Shown: positions 25,711 to 34,458 of the stretch, piece by piece
How the letters are laid out: every line of letters begins with the position of its first letter
How positions within the stretch are numbered: position 1 is the first letter of the stretch
Assembly (NCBI RefSeq): GCF_000738675.1
Contig: NZ_JPUX01000001.1
Coordinates: forward strand, 2,790,001 to 2,854,000
DNA: 64,000 bases
Direction: 5' to 3'
DNA from: Serratia nematodiphila DZ0503SBS1
GTDB taxonomy: Bacteria > Pseudomonadota > Gammaproteobacteria > Enterobacterales > Enterobacteriaceae
The notes under the pieces: model-generated
Told to the model about the DNA's origin: nothing
The model's input: the letters and a program-made list of their open reading frames with translations, nothing else
Database searches by the model: none
Program-made: the position numbers and the translations under genes

Positions 25711-25830
25711 TCGCCGGGCGGCGCGGCGGCAATCGGTTCGTTTAGTGCGATCGGGGGCGATTTTGCTGGCGCAAGGCGCGCGGTTTTTGTCACTGTAGGC
25801 CGATGATTTTGCCTTTGAGGACGATGCCCG

Positions 25831-26853
25831 ATGAAAAAGATTGGTTTTCTCTCGTTTGGCCACTGGACGCCTTCCGCCCAGTCCGGCACCCGTTCCGCAG
25901 CGGATGCGCTGCTGCAGTCCATCGATCTGGCGGTTGCCGCCGAAGATCTGGGCGCGGACGGCGCCTATTTTCGCGTGCACCACTTCGCGCGTCAGCTGGG
26001 ATCGCCGTTCCCGCTGCTGGCCGCCATCGGCGCCAAAACCCAACGTATCGAGATCGGCACCGGCGTGATCGACATGCGTTATGAAAACCCGCTGTACATG
26101 GTGGAGGACGCCGGCGCGGCGGATCTGATCGCCGGCGGGCGGCTGCAGCTCGGCATCAGCCGCGGCTCGCCGGAGCAGGTGATCGACGGCTGGCGCTATT
26201 TCGGTTACGCCCCGGCCGAGGGCGAAACCGACGCGGACATGGCCCGCCGCCATACCGAAGTGTTCCTGGAAGCGCTGCGCGGCGAAGGGTTCGCCGAACC
26301 CAATCCGCAGCCGATGTTCCCCAATCCGCCCGGGCTGCTGCGGCCGGAGCCGTTTTCCGCCGGGCTGCGTGATCGCATCTGGTGGGGCGCCGGTTCGAAC
26401 GCCACCGCCGTCTGGGCGGCGAAGCTGGGCATGAACCTGCAAAGCTCGACGCTCAAGAATGACGAGACCGGCGAACCCTTCCATATCCAGCAGGCCAAGC
26501 AGATCCGCGCCTATCGCGCCGCCTGGCAAGAGGCCGGCCATGCGCGCGAGCCGCGGGTTTCCGTGAGCCGCAGCATCTTTGCGCTGGTGGATCAGCGGGA
26601 TCGCAATTACTTCGGCGGCAGCGGTAAGGAAGGCGATCAACTGGGGTATATCGATGCGCAAACCCGGGCGATCTTCGGCCGCAGCTATGCCGCCGAGCCG
26701 GACGCGCTGATCGAGCAGCTGGCGCAGGACGAGGCCATCGCTGAAGCGGATACGCTGCTGCTGACCGTGCCTAACCAGCTGGGCGTGGACTATAACGCCC
26801 ACGTTATCGAATCGATTTTAACCCATGTCGCGCCGGCGCTCGGCTGGCGCTAA
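25831..26853 (+). CDS. LLM-class flavin-dependent oxidoreductase
   Basis: A 340-residue luciferase-like flavoprotein. Signatures are KKIGFLSFGHWTPS at the N-terminus, AAEDLGADGAYFRVHHFARQLGSPFPLLAAIGA (in pieces), IEIGTGVIDMRYENPLYMVEDA and GGRLQLGISRGSPEQV. The substrate cannot be deduced. It shares its upstream region with the divergent thiamine operon and is followed after 13 bases by an SDR gene, so the two likely form an operon. Confidence 0.85.
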   Translation: MKKIGFLSFGHWTPSAQSGTRSAADALLQSIDLAVAAEDLGADGAYFRVHHFARQLGSPFPLLAAIGAKTQRIEIGTGVIDMRYENPLYMVEDAGAADLIAGGRLQLGISRGSPEQVIDGWRYFGYAPAEGETDADMARRHTEVFLEALRGEGFAEPNPQPMFPNPPGLLRPEPFSAGLRDRIWWGAGSNATAVWAAKLGMNLQSSTLKNDETGEPFHIQQAKQIRAYRAAWQEAGHAREPRVSVSRSIFALVDQRDRNYFGGSGKEGDQLGYIDAQTRAIFGRSYAAEPDALIEQLAQDEAIAEADTLLLTVPNQLGVDYNAHVIESILTHVAPALGWR

Positions 26854-26866
26854 ACGGAGGAGTGGC

Positions 26867-27601
26867 ATGTCACGTATTTTCATTACCGGTTCGGTCGACG
26901 GGCTGGGCCGCGCCGCCGCGCAAACGCTGTTGGAGGAAGGGCATCAGGTGATCCTGCATGCACGCGCCCCCGGCCGTCTGGAGGCGGTGCGCGATCTGCT
27001 GGATCAGGGCGCGCAGGCGGTGATTGGCGATCTGTCCGAGGTGCAGCAGATCCGGCAGGTCGCCGAGCAGGTGAATCGCATCGGCCGCCCGAATGCGGTG
27101 ATCCACAACGCCGGCATGTTCACCGGGCCGCAGGTGATGCCGGTGAACGTGATGGCGCCCTATCTGCTGACGGCCCTGATCGAACGCCCCGATCGCATCG
27201 TCTACCTGAGCAGCAGCATGCACTTTGACGGCGTAGCGGAACTGAACGGCGTGGACTGGCTTGGCGGCGCAGCCGGCTCCTATTCGGACAGCAAGCTGTT
27301 CGTCACCGCGCTGGCCGCCGCCGTGGCGCGCCTGTGGCCCGGCGTCATCAGCAGCGCGGTCGATCCCGGCTGGGTGCCAACCAAAATGGGCGGCGCGGAT
27401 GCGCCCGACGATCTGGCGCTGGGACACGTGACGCAGGCGTGGCTGGTGAGCAGCGATGAGCCGCAGGCACTGATTTCCGGCGGCTATTGGCACCACCAGC
27501 AGCGGTTTGAACCTCACGCGGCGGTGCACGATGAGGCGTTTCAAACGGCGCTGCTGGCGCAATTGGCGCGCGCCGGCGGGGTGAACCTGCCGCAGGCTTG
27601 A
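26867..27601 (+). CDS. Short-chain dehydrogenase/reductase
   Basis: A 244-residue SDR with the cofactor motif TGSVDGLG at 7-14, NAG at 81-83, a serine region at 115-117 and the catalytic pair Tyr139 and Lys143 (YSDSK). The product sits in an operon with the LLM oxidoreductase. GGAGGAG precedes the ATG at 26867. An upstream in-frame start at 26825 lies inside the previous gene and is not preferred. The substrate is unknown. Confidence 0.85.
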   Translation: MSRIFITGSVDGLGRAAAQTLLEEGHQVILHARAPGRLEAVRDLLDQGAQAVIGDLSEVQQIRQVAEQVNRIGRPNAVIHNAGMFTGPQVMPVNVMAPYLLTALIERPDRIVYLSSSMHFDGVAELNGVDWLGGAAGSYSDSKLFVTALAAAVARLWPGVISSAVDPGWVPTKMGGADAPDDLALGHVTQAWLVSSDEPQALISGGYWHHQQRFEPHAAVHDEAFQTALLAQLARAGGVNLPQA

Positions 27602-27617
27602 TGGCCGTTCCTTCCTG

Positions 27618-27647
27618 GCCCGTCGGTGATTATCGGCGGGCTTTTTT
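27618..27647 (+). terminator. Rho-independent terminator after the LLM-SDR operon
   Basis: GCCCGTCG / CGGCGGGC stem (one G-T pair) with an 8-base loop, followed by six T. It starts 17 bases after the SDR stop. Confidence 0.82.
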
Positions 27648-27727
27648 ATACCCGCAGGGTGAACCGACGGGGCTTTTCTTATACAGTGGTTGTCTGGCCT
27701 GTTTTGATTGTTATTTATATTATCGCC

Positions 27728-28702
27728 ATGCACTCATTCCTGATTATCGTCCCTGAAGGGGGCATGCTGTTCGAAGCGGCGGGCATCGCCGATATCCTGA
27801 TGCAGGCCAATCGCCTGAGTCCTGCCGAGACGCCGCTGTATCAGATCGCGGTCGCCACCACGCAATCTCACCGGGTGGTGCACGGTCTGTCAGGCCTGAG
27901 CCTGCTGGCCGACCATCGCCTGGCGGATCTCGATCCGTTCCTGCCGCGCGATACCGTGATCGTTGCCGGCAAGGGGGCGACCGAAGAAGAGGGGGCCCTG
28001 GTCGCCGATTGGCTGCGCCGCGCGGCGCCGCAGGCGCGCCGTATCGCTTCGGTTTGCGGCGGGGCTCTGCTGCTGGCCGAAGCCGGGTTGCTGGACGGGC
28101 GGCGGGCGACTACCCACTGGCGGCTGGCGGAAACGCTGCAGGCGCGCTTCCCGCGGGTGCAGGTCGAAAACGGCCCAATCTACGTGCAGGACGGGCCGAT
28201 CTGGACCTCCGGCGGCGTCAGCTCCGGCTTCGATCTGACGCTGGCGCTGGTGGAGGATGATTACGGCTTCGTGCAGGCGCGCGAAGTGGCGCAGGATCTG
28301 GTGATGTTTCTGCGTCGCCCCGGCGGGCAGGCGCAGTTCAGCCGCTATCCGCTCAACCAGGCCAAATCGCCGGGGCCGATCCGTGACCTGCAATCCTGGA
28401 TCCTGGAAAACCTCGCTGACGATCTCAGCGTCGATCGGTTGGCCGAGCGCGTGGCGATGAGCCCGCGCAACTTTACCCGGGTGTTCACCCGCGAGACGGG
28501 CATTTCTCCCGCCAAATTCGTCGAAGAGGGGCGGTTGCATACCGCCAGGCAGCGCCTCGAACAGAGCGCGGAAGGTATCGAGCAGATTGCCCTGGCCACC
28601 GGCTTCGGCAACGGCCTTAACCTGCGGCGGGTGTTTGAGCGCAAACTGCAGCTGACCCCGAGCGAATACCGCGAACGCTTTCATGCGCGCAATTTGGCGT
28701 AA
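27728..28702 (+). CDS. GlxA-type regulator: DJ-1/PfpI domain plus AraC helix-turn-helix
   Basis: A 324-residue regulator. The N-terminal half is a glutamine-amidotransferase-like DJ-1/PfpI domain with the nucleophile-elbow sequence ASVCGGALLLAEAGLLDGRRATTHW. The C-terminal hundred residues are an AraC DNA-binding domain (LSVDRLAERVAMSPRNFTRVF, GISPAKFVEEGRLHTARQRLE, and IALATGFGNGLNLRRVFERK, each a separate helix pair). The ATG at 27728 is fixed by the family start MHSFLIIVPEGG; no good ribosome site precedes it. The open frame upstream spans the terminator and is not coding. It lies 78 bases upstream of a GAPDH paralogue and may regulate it. Confidence 0.87.
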   Translation: MHSFLIIVPEGGMLFEAAGIADILMQANRLSPAETPLYQIAVATTQSHRVVHGLSGLSLLADHRLADLDPFLPRDTVIVAGKGATEEEGALVADWLRRAAPQARRIASVCGGALLLAEAGLLDGRRATTHWRLAETLQARFPRVQVENGPIYVQDGPIWTSGGVSSGFDLTLALVEDDYGFVQAREVAQDLVMFLRRPGGQAQFSRYPLNQAKSPGPIRDLQSWILENLADDLSVDRLAERVAMSPRNFTRVFTRETGISPAKFVEEGRLHTARQRLEQSAEGIEQIALATGFGNGLNLRRVFERKLQLTPSEYRERFHARNLA

Positions 28703-28728
28703 ATTGATTGGTAAACGTCATTTACGCC
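28696..28728. promoter_or_regulatory. Inverted repeat at the end of the GlxA-type gene, before gap
   Basis: Nine-base arms GGCGTAAAT and ATTTACGCC with a 15-base spacer. The left arm includes the regulator's stop codon. It may be an operator for the GAPDH gene or an mRNA hairpin; no T run follows. Confidence 0.4.
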
Positions 28729-28780
28729 GCTTCTGGTCGGCGCTAGATTTTAGGCAAAGTCCACAAATGAGGAGTGCATC

Positions 28781-29791
28781 ATGGTGAGAGTAGGCATTAA
28801 CGGCTTCGGCAGGATCGGGCGCAACGTGCTGCGCGCGGCGCTGGGGCGCAGCGATTTTGAAGTGGTGGCGATCAACGATCTGACCGACAGCAAGACGCTG
28901 GCGCACCTGCTGAAATATGACACGCTTTCCGGCACGCTGGCGGCCAGGGTGGAAGCCGGCGACAACCAGCTGCTGCTGGACGGCCGGCCGATTCAGGTGT
29001 TTTCGCAGCGCGATCCCGCCGAAATTCCCTGGAGCAGCGTGGGCGTGGACGTGGTGATCGAAGCGACGGGCTTCTTTACCGATAAAGCCAAGGCGGAAGT
29101 GCACATCACGCACGGCGGCGCCAAACGGGTGATTATCTCGGCGCCGGCCAAGAATGACGACATCACGCTGGTGATGGGGGTTAACGATCACCTCTACGAT
29201 CCGGCGCTGCATAAGGTGGTCAGCAACGGCAGCTGCACCACCAACGGGCTGGCGCCCGCCGCGCAGGTATTGCATCAGGCGTTCGGCATCGAATACGGGT
29301 TGATGAATACCACGCATGCCTATACCAACAGCCAGGCGCTGCACGATCAGCCGGAAAAAGATCTGCGCGGCGCGCGGGCGGCGGCGGAATCGATCGTGCC
29401 TTATTCCAGCGGCGCGGCCAAGGCGCTCGGCAAGGTGATCCCCGAACTGGACGGCCGCCTGACCGGTTATTCGCTGCGGGTGCCGGTGCCGGTGGTTTCC
29501 ATCGTCGATCTGACGGTGACGCTGAAACGCCCGGCGACGGTGGAGGAGATCAACGCCGCTTTCCGCGCGGCGGCGGCGTCCGGCCCGCTGAAAGGGATCC
29601 TGGGGTACAGCGATGAACCGCTGGTGTCGAGCGACTATCGGGGCGATGCGCGTTCGTCGATCATCGACGGCCTGTCCACGCTGGTGATCGGCGGCAACCT
29701 GGTGAAAGTGCTCGCCTGGTATGACAACGAGTGGGGCTTCTCCAACCGCTTGGTCGATCTGGCGCTGCTGATGGAACAACGCGGGCTGTAA
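28781..29791 (+). CDS. Type I glyceraldehyde-3-phosphate dehydrogenase paralogue
   Basis: A 336-residue GAPDH with NAD motif GINGFGRIGR at 5-14, Asp33 that favours NAD, the catalytic Cys152 (SNGSCTTN) and His179. The usual active-site form is SNASCTTNC; here it is SNGSCTTNG, with the fourth-position cysteine replaced by glycine. The rest, including KYDTLSG, GRLTGYSLRVPVP and WYDNEWGFSNR, is canonical. It is probably an accessory enzyme beside a main GapA elsewhere. A GlxA-type regulator gene lies directly upstream. AGGAG precedes the ATG. Confidence 0.92.
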   Translation: MVRVGINGFGRIGRNVLRAALGRSDFEVVAINDLTDSKTLAHLLKYDTLSGTLAARVEAGDNQLLLDGRPIQVFSQRDPAEIPWSSVGVDVVIEATGFFTDKAKAEVHITHGGAKRVIISAPAKNDDITLVMGVNDHLYDPALHKVVSNGSCTTNGLAPAAQVLHQAFGIEYGLMNTTHAYTNSQALHDQPEKDLRGARAAAESIVPYSSGAAKALGKVIPELDGRLTGYSLRVPVPVVSIVDLTVTLKRPATVEEINAAFRAAAASGPLKGILGYSDEPLVSSDYRGDARSSIIDGLSTLVIGGNLVKVLAWYDNEWGFSNRLVDLALLMEQRGL

Positions 29792-29803
29792 ACGCCCAAC
29801 AGC

Positions 29804-29835
29804 AAAAAGCCCGCTTAAGTTTCCTTAAGCGGGCT
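29804..29835 (-). terminator. Terminator of the second tRNA-Asn
   Basis: Perfect 12-bp stem AGCCCGCTTAAG / CTTAAGCGGGCT with loop GAAA read on the minus strand, then five T. It may also stop rightward transcription from the GAPDH gene. Confidence 0.85.
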
Positions 29836-29845
29836 TCTCTAAATA

Positions 29846-29921
29846 TGGCTCCTCTGACTGGACTCGAACCAGTGACATACGGATTAACAGTCCGCCGTTC
29901 TACCGACTGAACTACAGAGGA
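29846..29921 (-). tRNA. tRNA-Asn (GTT), second copy
   Basis: A 76-base gene identical to that at 16062-16137, with anticodon GTT and encoded CCA. Both copies lie on the same strand 13.8 kb apart. Confidence 0.98.
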
Positions 29922-29939
29922 ATCGTGTGAACGGGGCGC

Positions 29940-29968
29940 ATCATATCCAGCGGCTCCGGGTGTGTCAA
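29940..29968 (-). promoter_or_regulatory. Promoter of the second tRNA-Asn
   Basis: Perfect TTGACA, 17 bases, TATGAT on the minus strand, followed by the GC-rich discriminator GCGCCCCG. Confidence 0.8.
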
Positions 29969-30020
29969 CGCTAAATTGCCCCAGGCGGTGCGACTGCTCG
30001 GTATCTGAGCAATACGCCCG

Positions 30021-30821
30021 TCAATCCGCCCATTGCGCGTCGTTTTCCGCCTGGTCTCGCAGCAGGCGCGCCAGCGGATCCTGGCGGTAGAAGCGGCAAA
30101 AGTGCTGATAGAGCGCCGGGAAGCGTTCGGCCAGCAGTTCGGGAGCGCTGAAGAAATACTCCGACAGCACGGCGAAGCACTCGGCCGCATCGGTGGCGGC
30201 GTAGGCATCCATGCTGGCGGCCTCTTCGCCGACCATGTCGATCTCGTCTTGCAGGCTTTCCATCGCGGCGTGCAGATCATGTTCCCAGGCGGCCACCTCG
30301 CGCAGCGGGATCGGCGGCACGCCGGTGGCGACGCCGCCGTTGCGCATATCCAGTTTGTGCACCGCTTCGTGGATCACCAGATTGAAACCGGAGAGGTCGA
30401 AAGAGTCCTGCACGTCTTGCCAGTTGAGCACGATCGGCCCCTGTTCCCAGCTTTGGCCCGACTGCACCACCGGCCCCGAGTGCACCAGACCGATCTCGTC
30501 CTGCCATTCGTCTTCCACCACGAACGGGGTGGGGTAGAGCAGAATTTCGTTGAAGCCGTCGAGGCATTCCGCGCCCAGCTCCAGCACCGGCAAGGCGAAC
30601 AGCAGGGCGATGCGCGCCTGCATTTGCGAGGTGAGCTGCAGCCCCTGCAGCGGCACGATGCGCTTTTGCTGCAATATTTGCCCGGCGACGGCCACCAGCC
30701 GCTGCCGCTCCTGCTCATTCAGCGGCGAGAGCAGCGGGATCGCCAGCGCGTCCTGCCACTGGGCCTCGATGTCTGCCTGGGATTGAGAGGGTTGAGTCGC
30801 TTTCCACGGCCATTTAATCAT
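30021..30821 (-). CDS. mtfA: DgsA (Mlc) anti-repressor MtfA
   Basis: A 266-residue zinc metallopeptidase-like protein with HEAVH at 151-155 and the third-ligand region [16 protein letters not shown]. MtfA binds the repressor Mlc and so relieves control of glucose PTS genes. Family stretches are [14 protein letters not shown] and [18 protein letters not shown] (separate). The start at 30821 has a weak ribosome site. The pairing with the adjacent tRNA-Ser gene is conserved in enterics (yeeI-serU in E. coli). Confidence 0.94.
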   Translation of the reverse strand: MIKWPWKATQPSQSQADIEAQWQDALAIPLLSPLNEQERQRLVAVAGQILQQKRIVPLQGLQLTSQMQARIALLFALPVLELGAECLDGFNEILLYPTPFVVEDEWQDEIGLVHSGPVVQSGQSWEQGPIVLNWQDVQDSFDLSGFNLVIHEAVHKLDMRNGGVATGVPPIPLREVAAWEHDLHAAMESLQDEIDMVGEEAASMDAYAATDAAECFAVLSEYFFSAPELLAERFPALYQHFCRFYRQDPLARLLRDQAENDAQWAD

Positions 30822-30870
30822 CAGGTTGCTCGTAAACTCATCACTTGAACGTTCAGCGGTATGCTAATGC

Positions 30871-30899
30871 TGTAAAAATGCCGCAAAAGCGGGCATGAT
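30871..30899 (+). promoter_or_regulatory. Possible promoter of tRNA-Ser
   Basis: TGTAAA, 17 bases, CATGAT, ending 14 bases before the tRNA. The match to consensus is modest. Confidence 0.4.
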
Positions 30900-30913
30900 A
30901 GCAAGCGTTGTCA

Positions 30914-31003
30914 GGAGAGATGCCGGAGCGGCTGAACGGACCAGTCTCGAAAACTGGAGTAGGGGCAACTCTACCGGGGGTTCAAATCCCCCTCTCTCCG
31001 CCA
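30914..31003 (+). tRNA. serU: tRNA-Ser (CGA)
   Basis: A 90-base class II tRNA with a long variable arm, anticodon CGA in the loop CTCGAAA, T arm GGGGGTTCAAATCCCCC and encoded CCA. It is nearly identical to E. coli serU. The genes after it (31.4 kb onward) look accessory, but no integrase or repeat of the tRNA 3' end is visible in the window. Confidence 0.98.
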
Positions 31004-31353
31004 CTTTACCCCGCGTTATTCCCCCATTGAATCAAAATCCTTTTCTTTCGCTAATGCTTGTAAACCGTTGGATATGAAACCGGTTTGCGTTGGCCGAGAT
31101 CCTTTCCCGCATTATAACTCGTGCAATATCAACGAATAGCATTTTGCGATTATGTTCTTCATTTTGTGAGCCACGTTGCGCTTGAACCCGGTGCGGCGCT
31201 TGCGGCAAGCCCAGTGCTATGCATGCCAATCACGCTGAACGTGTGAAACCGTCACGGCGATAATGCCTGCCGGCAGGGGCGTGCACGGCCTGAGTCCGCT
31301 ATCCCTTGAAAAGTTTGCCAGACTGACAACATGCCCAACGCCTCCAGGATAGA
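31004..31353. other. Non-coding gap after tRNA-Ser
   Basis: No convincing gene is seen. A minus-strand open frame over 31217-31612 runs into the decarboxylase gene and has no family features. No T-rich terminator for the tRNA is obvious. Confidence 0.5.
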
Positions 31354-31404
31354 GTGTATTTACACGCGATTTTTTGCGCACTAATATGTGTGCACATGCA
31401 CATA
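31354..31404 (+). promoter_or_regulatory. Promoter of the UbiD-family gene with flanking palindromes
   Basis: TTTACA (31359-31364), 17 bases, TAATAT (31382-31387). Two inverted repeats overlap it: GTGTA-TT-TACAC (31354-31365) covers the -35 box, and TATGTG-N8-CACATA (31385-31404) covers the -10 end. These are good candidates for binding of the MarR regulator encoded downstream. Confidence 0.6.
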
Positions 31405-31474
31405 AATGATCAGTCTCCTGCCCGAAACGAGGGCTAAAGAAGGGGCTGACCGCCTGGAGACTGGAGGACTTGCC

Positions 31475-32962
31475 ATGAGTTTGCTCGATTGCGCACTGGA
31501 TTTTCGTCACTTCATTGAGGAATTGCGTCGCCGAAACGATTTGGTCGACGTGCATCAGGAAGTTTCCGCCGACCTGGAGATAGCGGCTGTCTGCCGCCGG
31601 GTCTATGAGCAACGGCTTTCGGCTCCGCTATTTCATCATGTGGCGGGCGCGATGCCGGGGGCCCGCATCCTCGGCGCACCGGCCGGCATGCTCGCTTCTG
31701 CGGAACATGCCTATTCTCGCCTCGCCCTCCATTTTGGGCTGCCGCCGGAGAGCGCTCCGCGGGATATCGTGGCGGCGATTCGCCGGGCGGTGAAGGCGGA
31801 GCCGTTTGCGCCGGATTATTGTTCGACCGGCCCGGTGAAAGAGAATATTTGGCGTGGCGACGAGGTTGATCTGGAACGCTTCCCGGTACCGCTGTTGCAT
31901 GAACGGGATGGCGGGCGCTATTTCGGCACCTACGGGTTCCATGTCGTGCAATCCCCGGACGGAAAGTGGCATAGCTGGGGAGTCGGCAGGCTCATGATGC
32001 TCGATCGCAATCGTCTCACCGGCCCGGCGATACCCACCCAACACATCGGCATGATCCGTGAAATGTGGCGCCGAGAAGGGAAACCTACGCCGTGGGCGAT
32101 GGTGCTCGGGGCGCCGCCTGCCGCGGTGGCGGTCGCGGGGATGCCGTTGCCGGCCGGCGTCAGTGAGCCTGACTATGTCGGCGCGCTGCTCGGTAAAAGC
32201 GTCACGCTCACCCAAGCGGAAACCAACGATCTCTGGGTGCCGGCCAATGCGGAAATTGTGCTGGAAGGTGAAATCAGCCTTACGGAGAGGGCGCTGGAGG
32301 GGCCGATGGGGGAGTATCACGGCTATCAACACCAGCAAGGCCATGAACAGCCGGTGTTTCATGTGCGTGCGGTGACGTTTCGCGATGACCCCATTTTGCC
32401 GATTTGCGTCGCCGGCACGCCGCCGGAAGAAAATCATACGATCTGGGGCACCATGATATCAGCTCAGCTGCTGGAAACCCTGCAGAGCGCGGCCTTGCCC
32501 GTTGACTTTGTCTGGTGTTCCTATGAGGCGGCGACCTGTTGGGCGGTGGTCTCCGTCGATATCGAAAAACTGGCCGGAATGAATGCCACCGCGGCGGATT
32601 TTGCCGGCAAGGTGGCGGAAGTGGTCTTCGGTTCGCATGCGGGCTACCTGATCCCCAAACTGATACTGGTCGGCAATGACATTGATATTGTCGATATCGA
32701 TCAGGTGGTTTGGGCGTTGGCCACGCGCTCACATCCGGCGCGCGATCATTTTATCTTCCCGGACGTACGCGAGTTCCCGATGGTGCCGTACCTGACGGAA
32801 GAAGACAAGGCGCGCGGTAGCGGCGGCAAAGCCATCATCAACTGCCTGTTCCCCGAGCAGTTCAGCGGCGTAACACGTGCGGGTACCGCCTCTTTCAGGC
32901 ACTCTTATCCGGAACAGGTCAGGGCAAAAGTCGAGGCTAATTGGAGACAGTATGGATTCTGA
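31475..32962 (+). CDS. UbiD-family (prenylated-FMN) decarboxylase
   Basis: A 495-residue protein of UbiD size (E. coli UbiD 497). Signatures are ENIWRGDEVDLERFPVPLLHERDGG (in pieces), GTYGFHVVQSPDGKWHSWGVGR around the prFMN and metal site, LEGPMGEYHGY at 274-284, and AVVSVDIEKLAGMNATAADFAGKV near the end. Such enzymes decarboxylate or carboxylate aromatic or unsaturated acids and need prFMN made by UbiX. The ATG at 31475 has GGAGGA seven bases upstream; an in-frame ATG at 31406 lacks one. It overlaps the MarR gene and is likely repressed by it. No ubiX or hydroxyaryl subunit gene is adjacent. The substrate, perhaps a phenolic acid, is inferred. Confidence 0.87.
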   Translation: MSLLDCALDFRHFIEELRRRNDLVDVHQEVSADLEIAAVCRRVYEQRLSAPLFHHVAGAMPGARILGAPAGMLASAEHAYSRLALHFGLPPESAPRDIVAAIRRAVKAEPFAPDYCSTGPVKENIWRGDEVDLERFPVPLLHERDGGRYFGTYGFHVVQSPDGKWHSWGVGRLMMLDRNRLTGPAIPTQHIGMIREMWRREGKPTPWAMVLGAPPAAVAVAGMPLPAGVSEPDYVGALLGKSVTLTQAETNDLWVPANAEIVLEGEISLTERALEGPMGEYHGYQHQQGHEQPVFHVRAVTFRDDPILPICVAGTPPEENHTIWGTMISAQLLETLQSAALPVDFVWCSYEAATCWAVVSVDIEKLAGMNATAADFAGKVAEVVFGSHAGYLIPKLILVGNDIDIVDIDQVVWALATRSHPARDHFIFPDVREFPMVPYLTEEDKARGSGGKAIINCLFPEQFSGVTRAGTASFRHSYPEQVRAKVEANWRQYGF

Positions 32963-33422
32963 AAAAAAAGGCGCGCAGAGCGGCAGACGGGGAATGGGAT
33001 TGCCCAATGGTGCGCTTTACAGGATGACGGAGGTGGTGCGTCACCGCGAAAAAAGGCTGTCTGCGTTACTCGCTTTGCAAGGACTCAGCCTCCATGAGTG
33101 GCGCGCGTTGCGCATTCTCTACAGTTTTCCGGGCGACGTGGCCATGAGCGAGGTGATAGCGCATTCGCAGACCGATCGCACCGCGCTAGGCCGCACGATC
33201 ACCCAACTGGTTAATCGGGGATGGGTCGCGCGCTTCCCCGATCCGGAAGATAAGCGCGCGGTATATCTGCGCGTCATGCCGGCGTCTCGTCCCATTTTTG
33301 ACCAGGCGAGGCAATGGGTGGCGGATTATGACGCACAGCTGATGGCCTGTCTGGATGATGCCGGGCTCAGTGCCCTGGATGACGCACTGCAACGCATGAT
33401 GCAGTTCATCGAGCCCGCGTAG
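32952..33422 (+). CDS. MarR-family regulator
   Basis: A 156-residue winged-helix protein. The recognition region is SEVIAHSQTDRTALGRTITQLVNRGWVARFPDPEDKRAVYLRV (in pieces), with the wing DPEDKRA typical of MarR. Its ATG lies 11 bases inside the UbiD-family gene, so expression is coupled. It likely responds to an aromatic acid and controls the promoter at 31354-31404. The first 25 residues are an unusual basic extension. Confidence 0.87.
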   Translation: MDSEKKGAQSGRRGMGLPNGALYRMTEVVRHREKRLSALLALQGLSLHEWRALRILYSFPGDVAMSEVIAHSQTDRTALGRTITQLVNRGWVARFPDPEDKRAVYLRVMPASRPIFDQARQWVADYDAQLMACLDDAGLSALDDALQRMMQFIEPA

Positions 33423-33541
33423 TCCGTTCCGGCGAAAGCCAGCGCCGTATTTCCCGAGTGACCTCATCGCGGTGTTGTACTGTTGCCCGCGGGTAAGGTA
33501 ATTTGCTGAGGGCATGATGACTGAGGCAGGGGTCAACGGAC

Positions 33542-34174
33542 ATGAATGAAAGGATCGACTACCACATCGAGAAATACCACTTCGCGCCGCTGGATGAAGC
33601 CCCGCGGCTCGCGCGCCAGTGGAGCGAGGTGTTGAACGAGTGTCGCCAGACGCAGGCCGGGGCGGAACAGCGTCTGCGCATTGCGCTGCTCAACGTGGAC
33701 TATGTGACCAGTTTCGAATTGCCGTTTCGCTTATTGCTGGTGCGGGCGCCGCAGCTGATTGCCGGCCTGCGCGATGAGCTGTCGATCAGTCAAAAAAATG
33801 TGGTGTTCAACGGCAAGCGCTTTGGCTGCGTTTACAGCCTGAAAAGCGATTTAAGCGACGTGCCCGAGGCCTTCCAATATGGCCTGTCGACCCGCATTCA
33901 CCGAACTTCGGCGTCGGGCGTGGGCGCGCTGCCTTACCGGGAAATCGCCAAAGCGCTCAAGGCGCCGCGTGAGCGGCTTAAGCTGGCGCTGGAGCAGGGG
34001 CTGCGCGTCACGGCGCTGGACGGACTGTTCTGGTTCGGCATACAGCGCATCGCCGCAGAAGTGCGCAGGCTAAGAAAAACCGGCATGACGATCGTGACGG
34101 CGGAAACGGAGATCTTCGACACCCTGACCGGCACGACGCGCAAGGTTCCGGTTTACCGGCTGGCCGATCGTTAA
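33542..34174 (+). CDS. Unknown protein, 210 residues
   Basis: Not recognised as a named family. The sequence is soluble and basic, with no signal peptide. The middle has repeated arginine-rich helices, and ALPYREIAKALKAPRERLKLALEQGLRV resembles a helix-turn-helix (split here for length: YREIAKALKAPRERLKLAL). The C-terminus TLTGTTRKVPVYRLADR is conserved-looking. Base use is like its neighbours. It stands alone between the MarR gene and a secreted protein gene. Confidence 0.6.
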   Translation: MNERIDYHIEKYHFAPLDEAPRLARQWSEVLNECRQTQAGAEQRLRIALLNVDYVTSFELPFRLLLVRAPQLIAGLRDELSISQKNVVFNGKRFGCVYSLKSDLSDVPEAFQYGLSTRIHRTSASGVGALPYREIAKALKAPRERLKLALEQGLRVTALDGLFWFGIQRIAAEVRRLRKTGMTIVTAETEIFDTLTGTTRKVPVYRLADR

Positions 34175-34458
34175 TGGCCGATGACTGGCTATTCATTATG
34201 CTGGTTTAAACCTGATTTCCGGTGGGGGACAGTCTGACCCCGCGGTGGCTTCCTCTTTTTCTACCCACATTTCCTCGTCGCTCGATAAGAAAATAGGCGC
34301 GACTTCTTCTCAAACTCTCCTCATCGTTCGATCGGCTGCAGCACAACGCAAACGGCGGGCCGTCGTCGATGGCGGGTGTCACGATAGCGTCTCCGGTTGA
34401 TGGCGCCGTTTGCTGTCCACCGTTGGCTTACAACGATGAAGATTTGAAGGAGAAGAGC

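Noticed and set aside
31217..31612. 131-codon minus-strand frame across the UbiD-family promoter
   Set aside because: Overlaps the promoter and the coding start of the decarboxylase and shows no protein family features.
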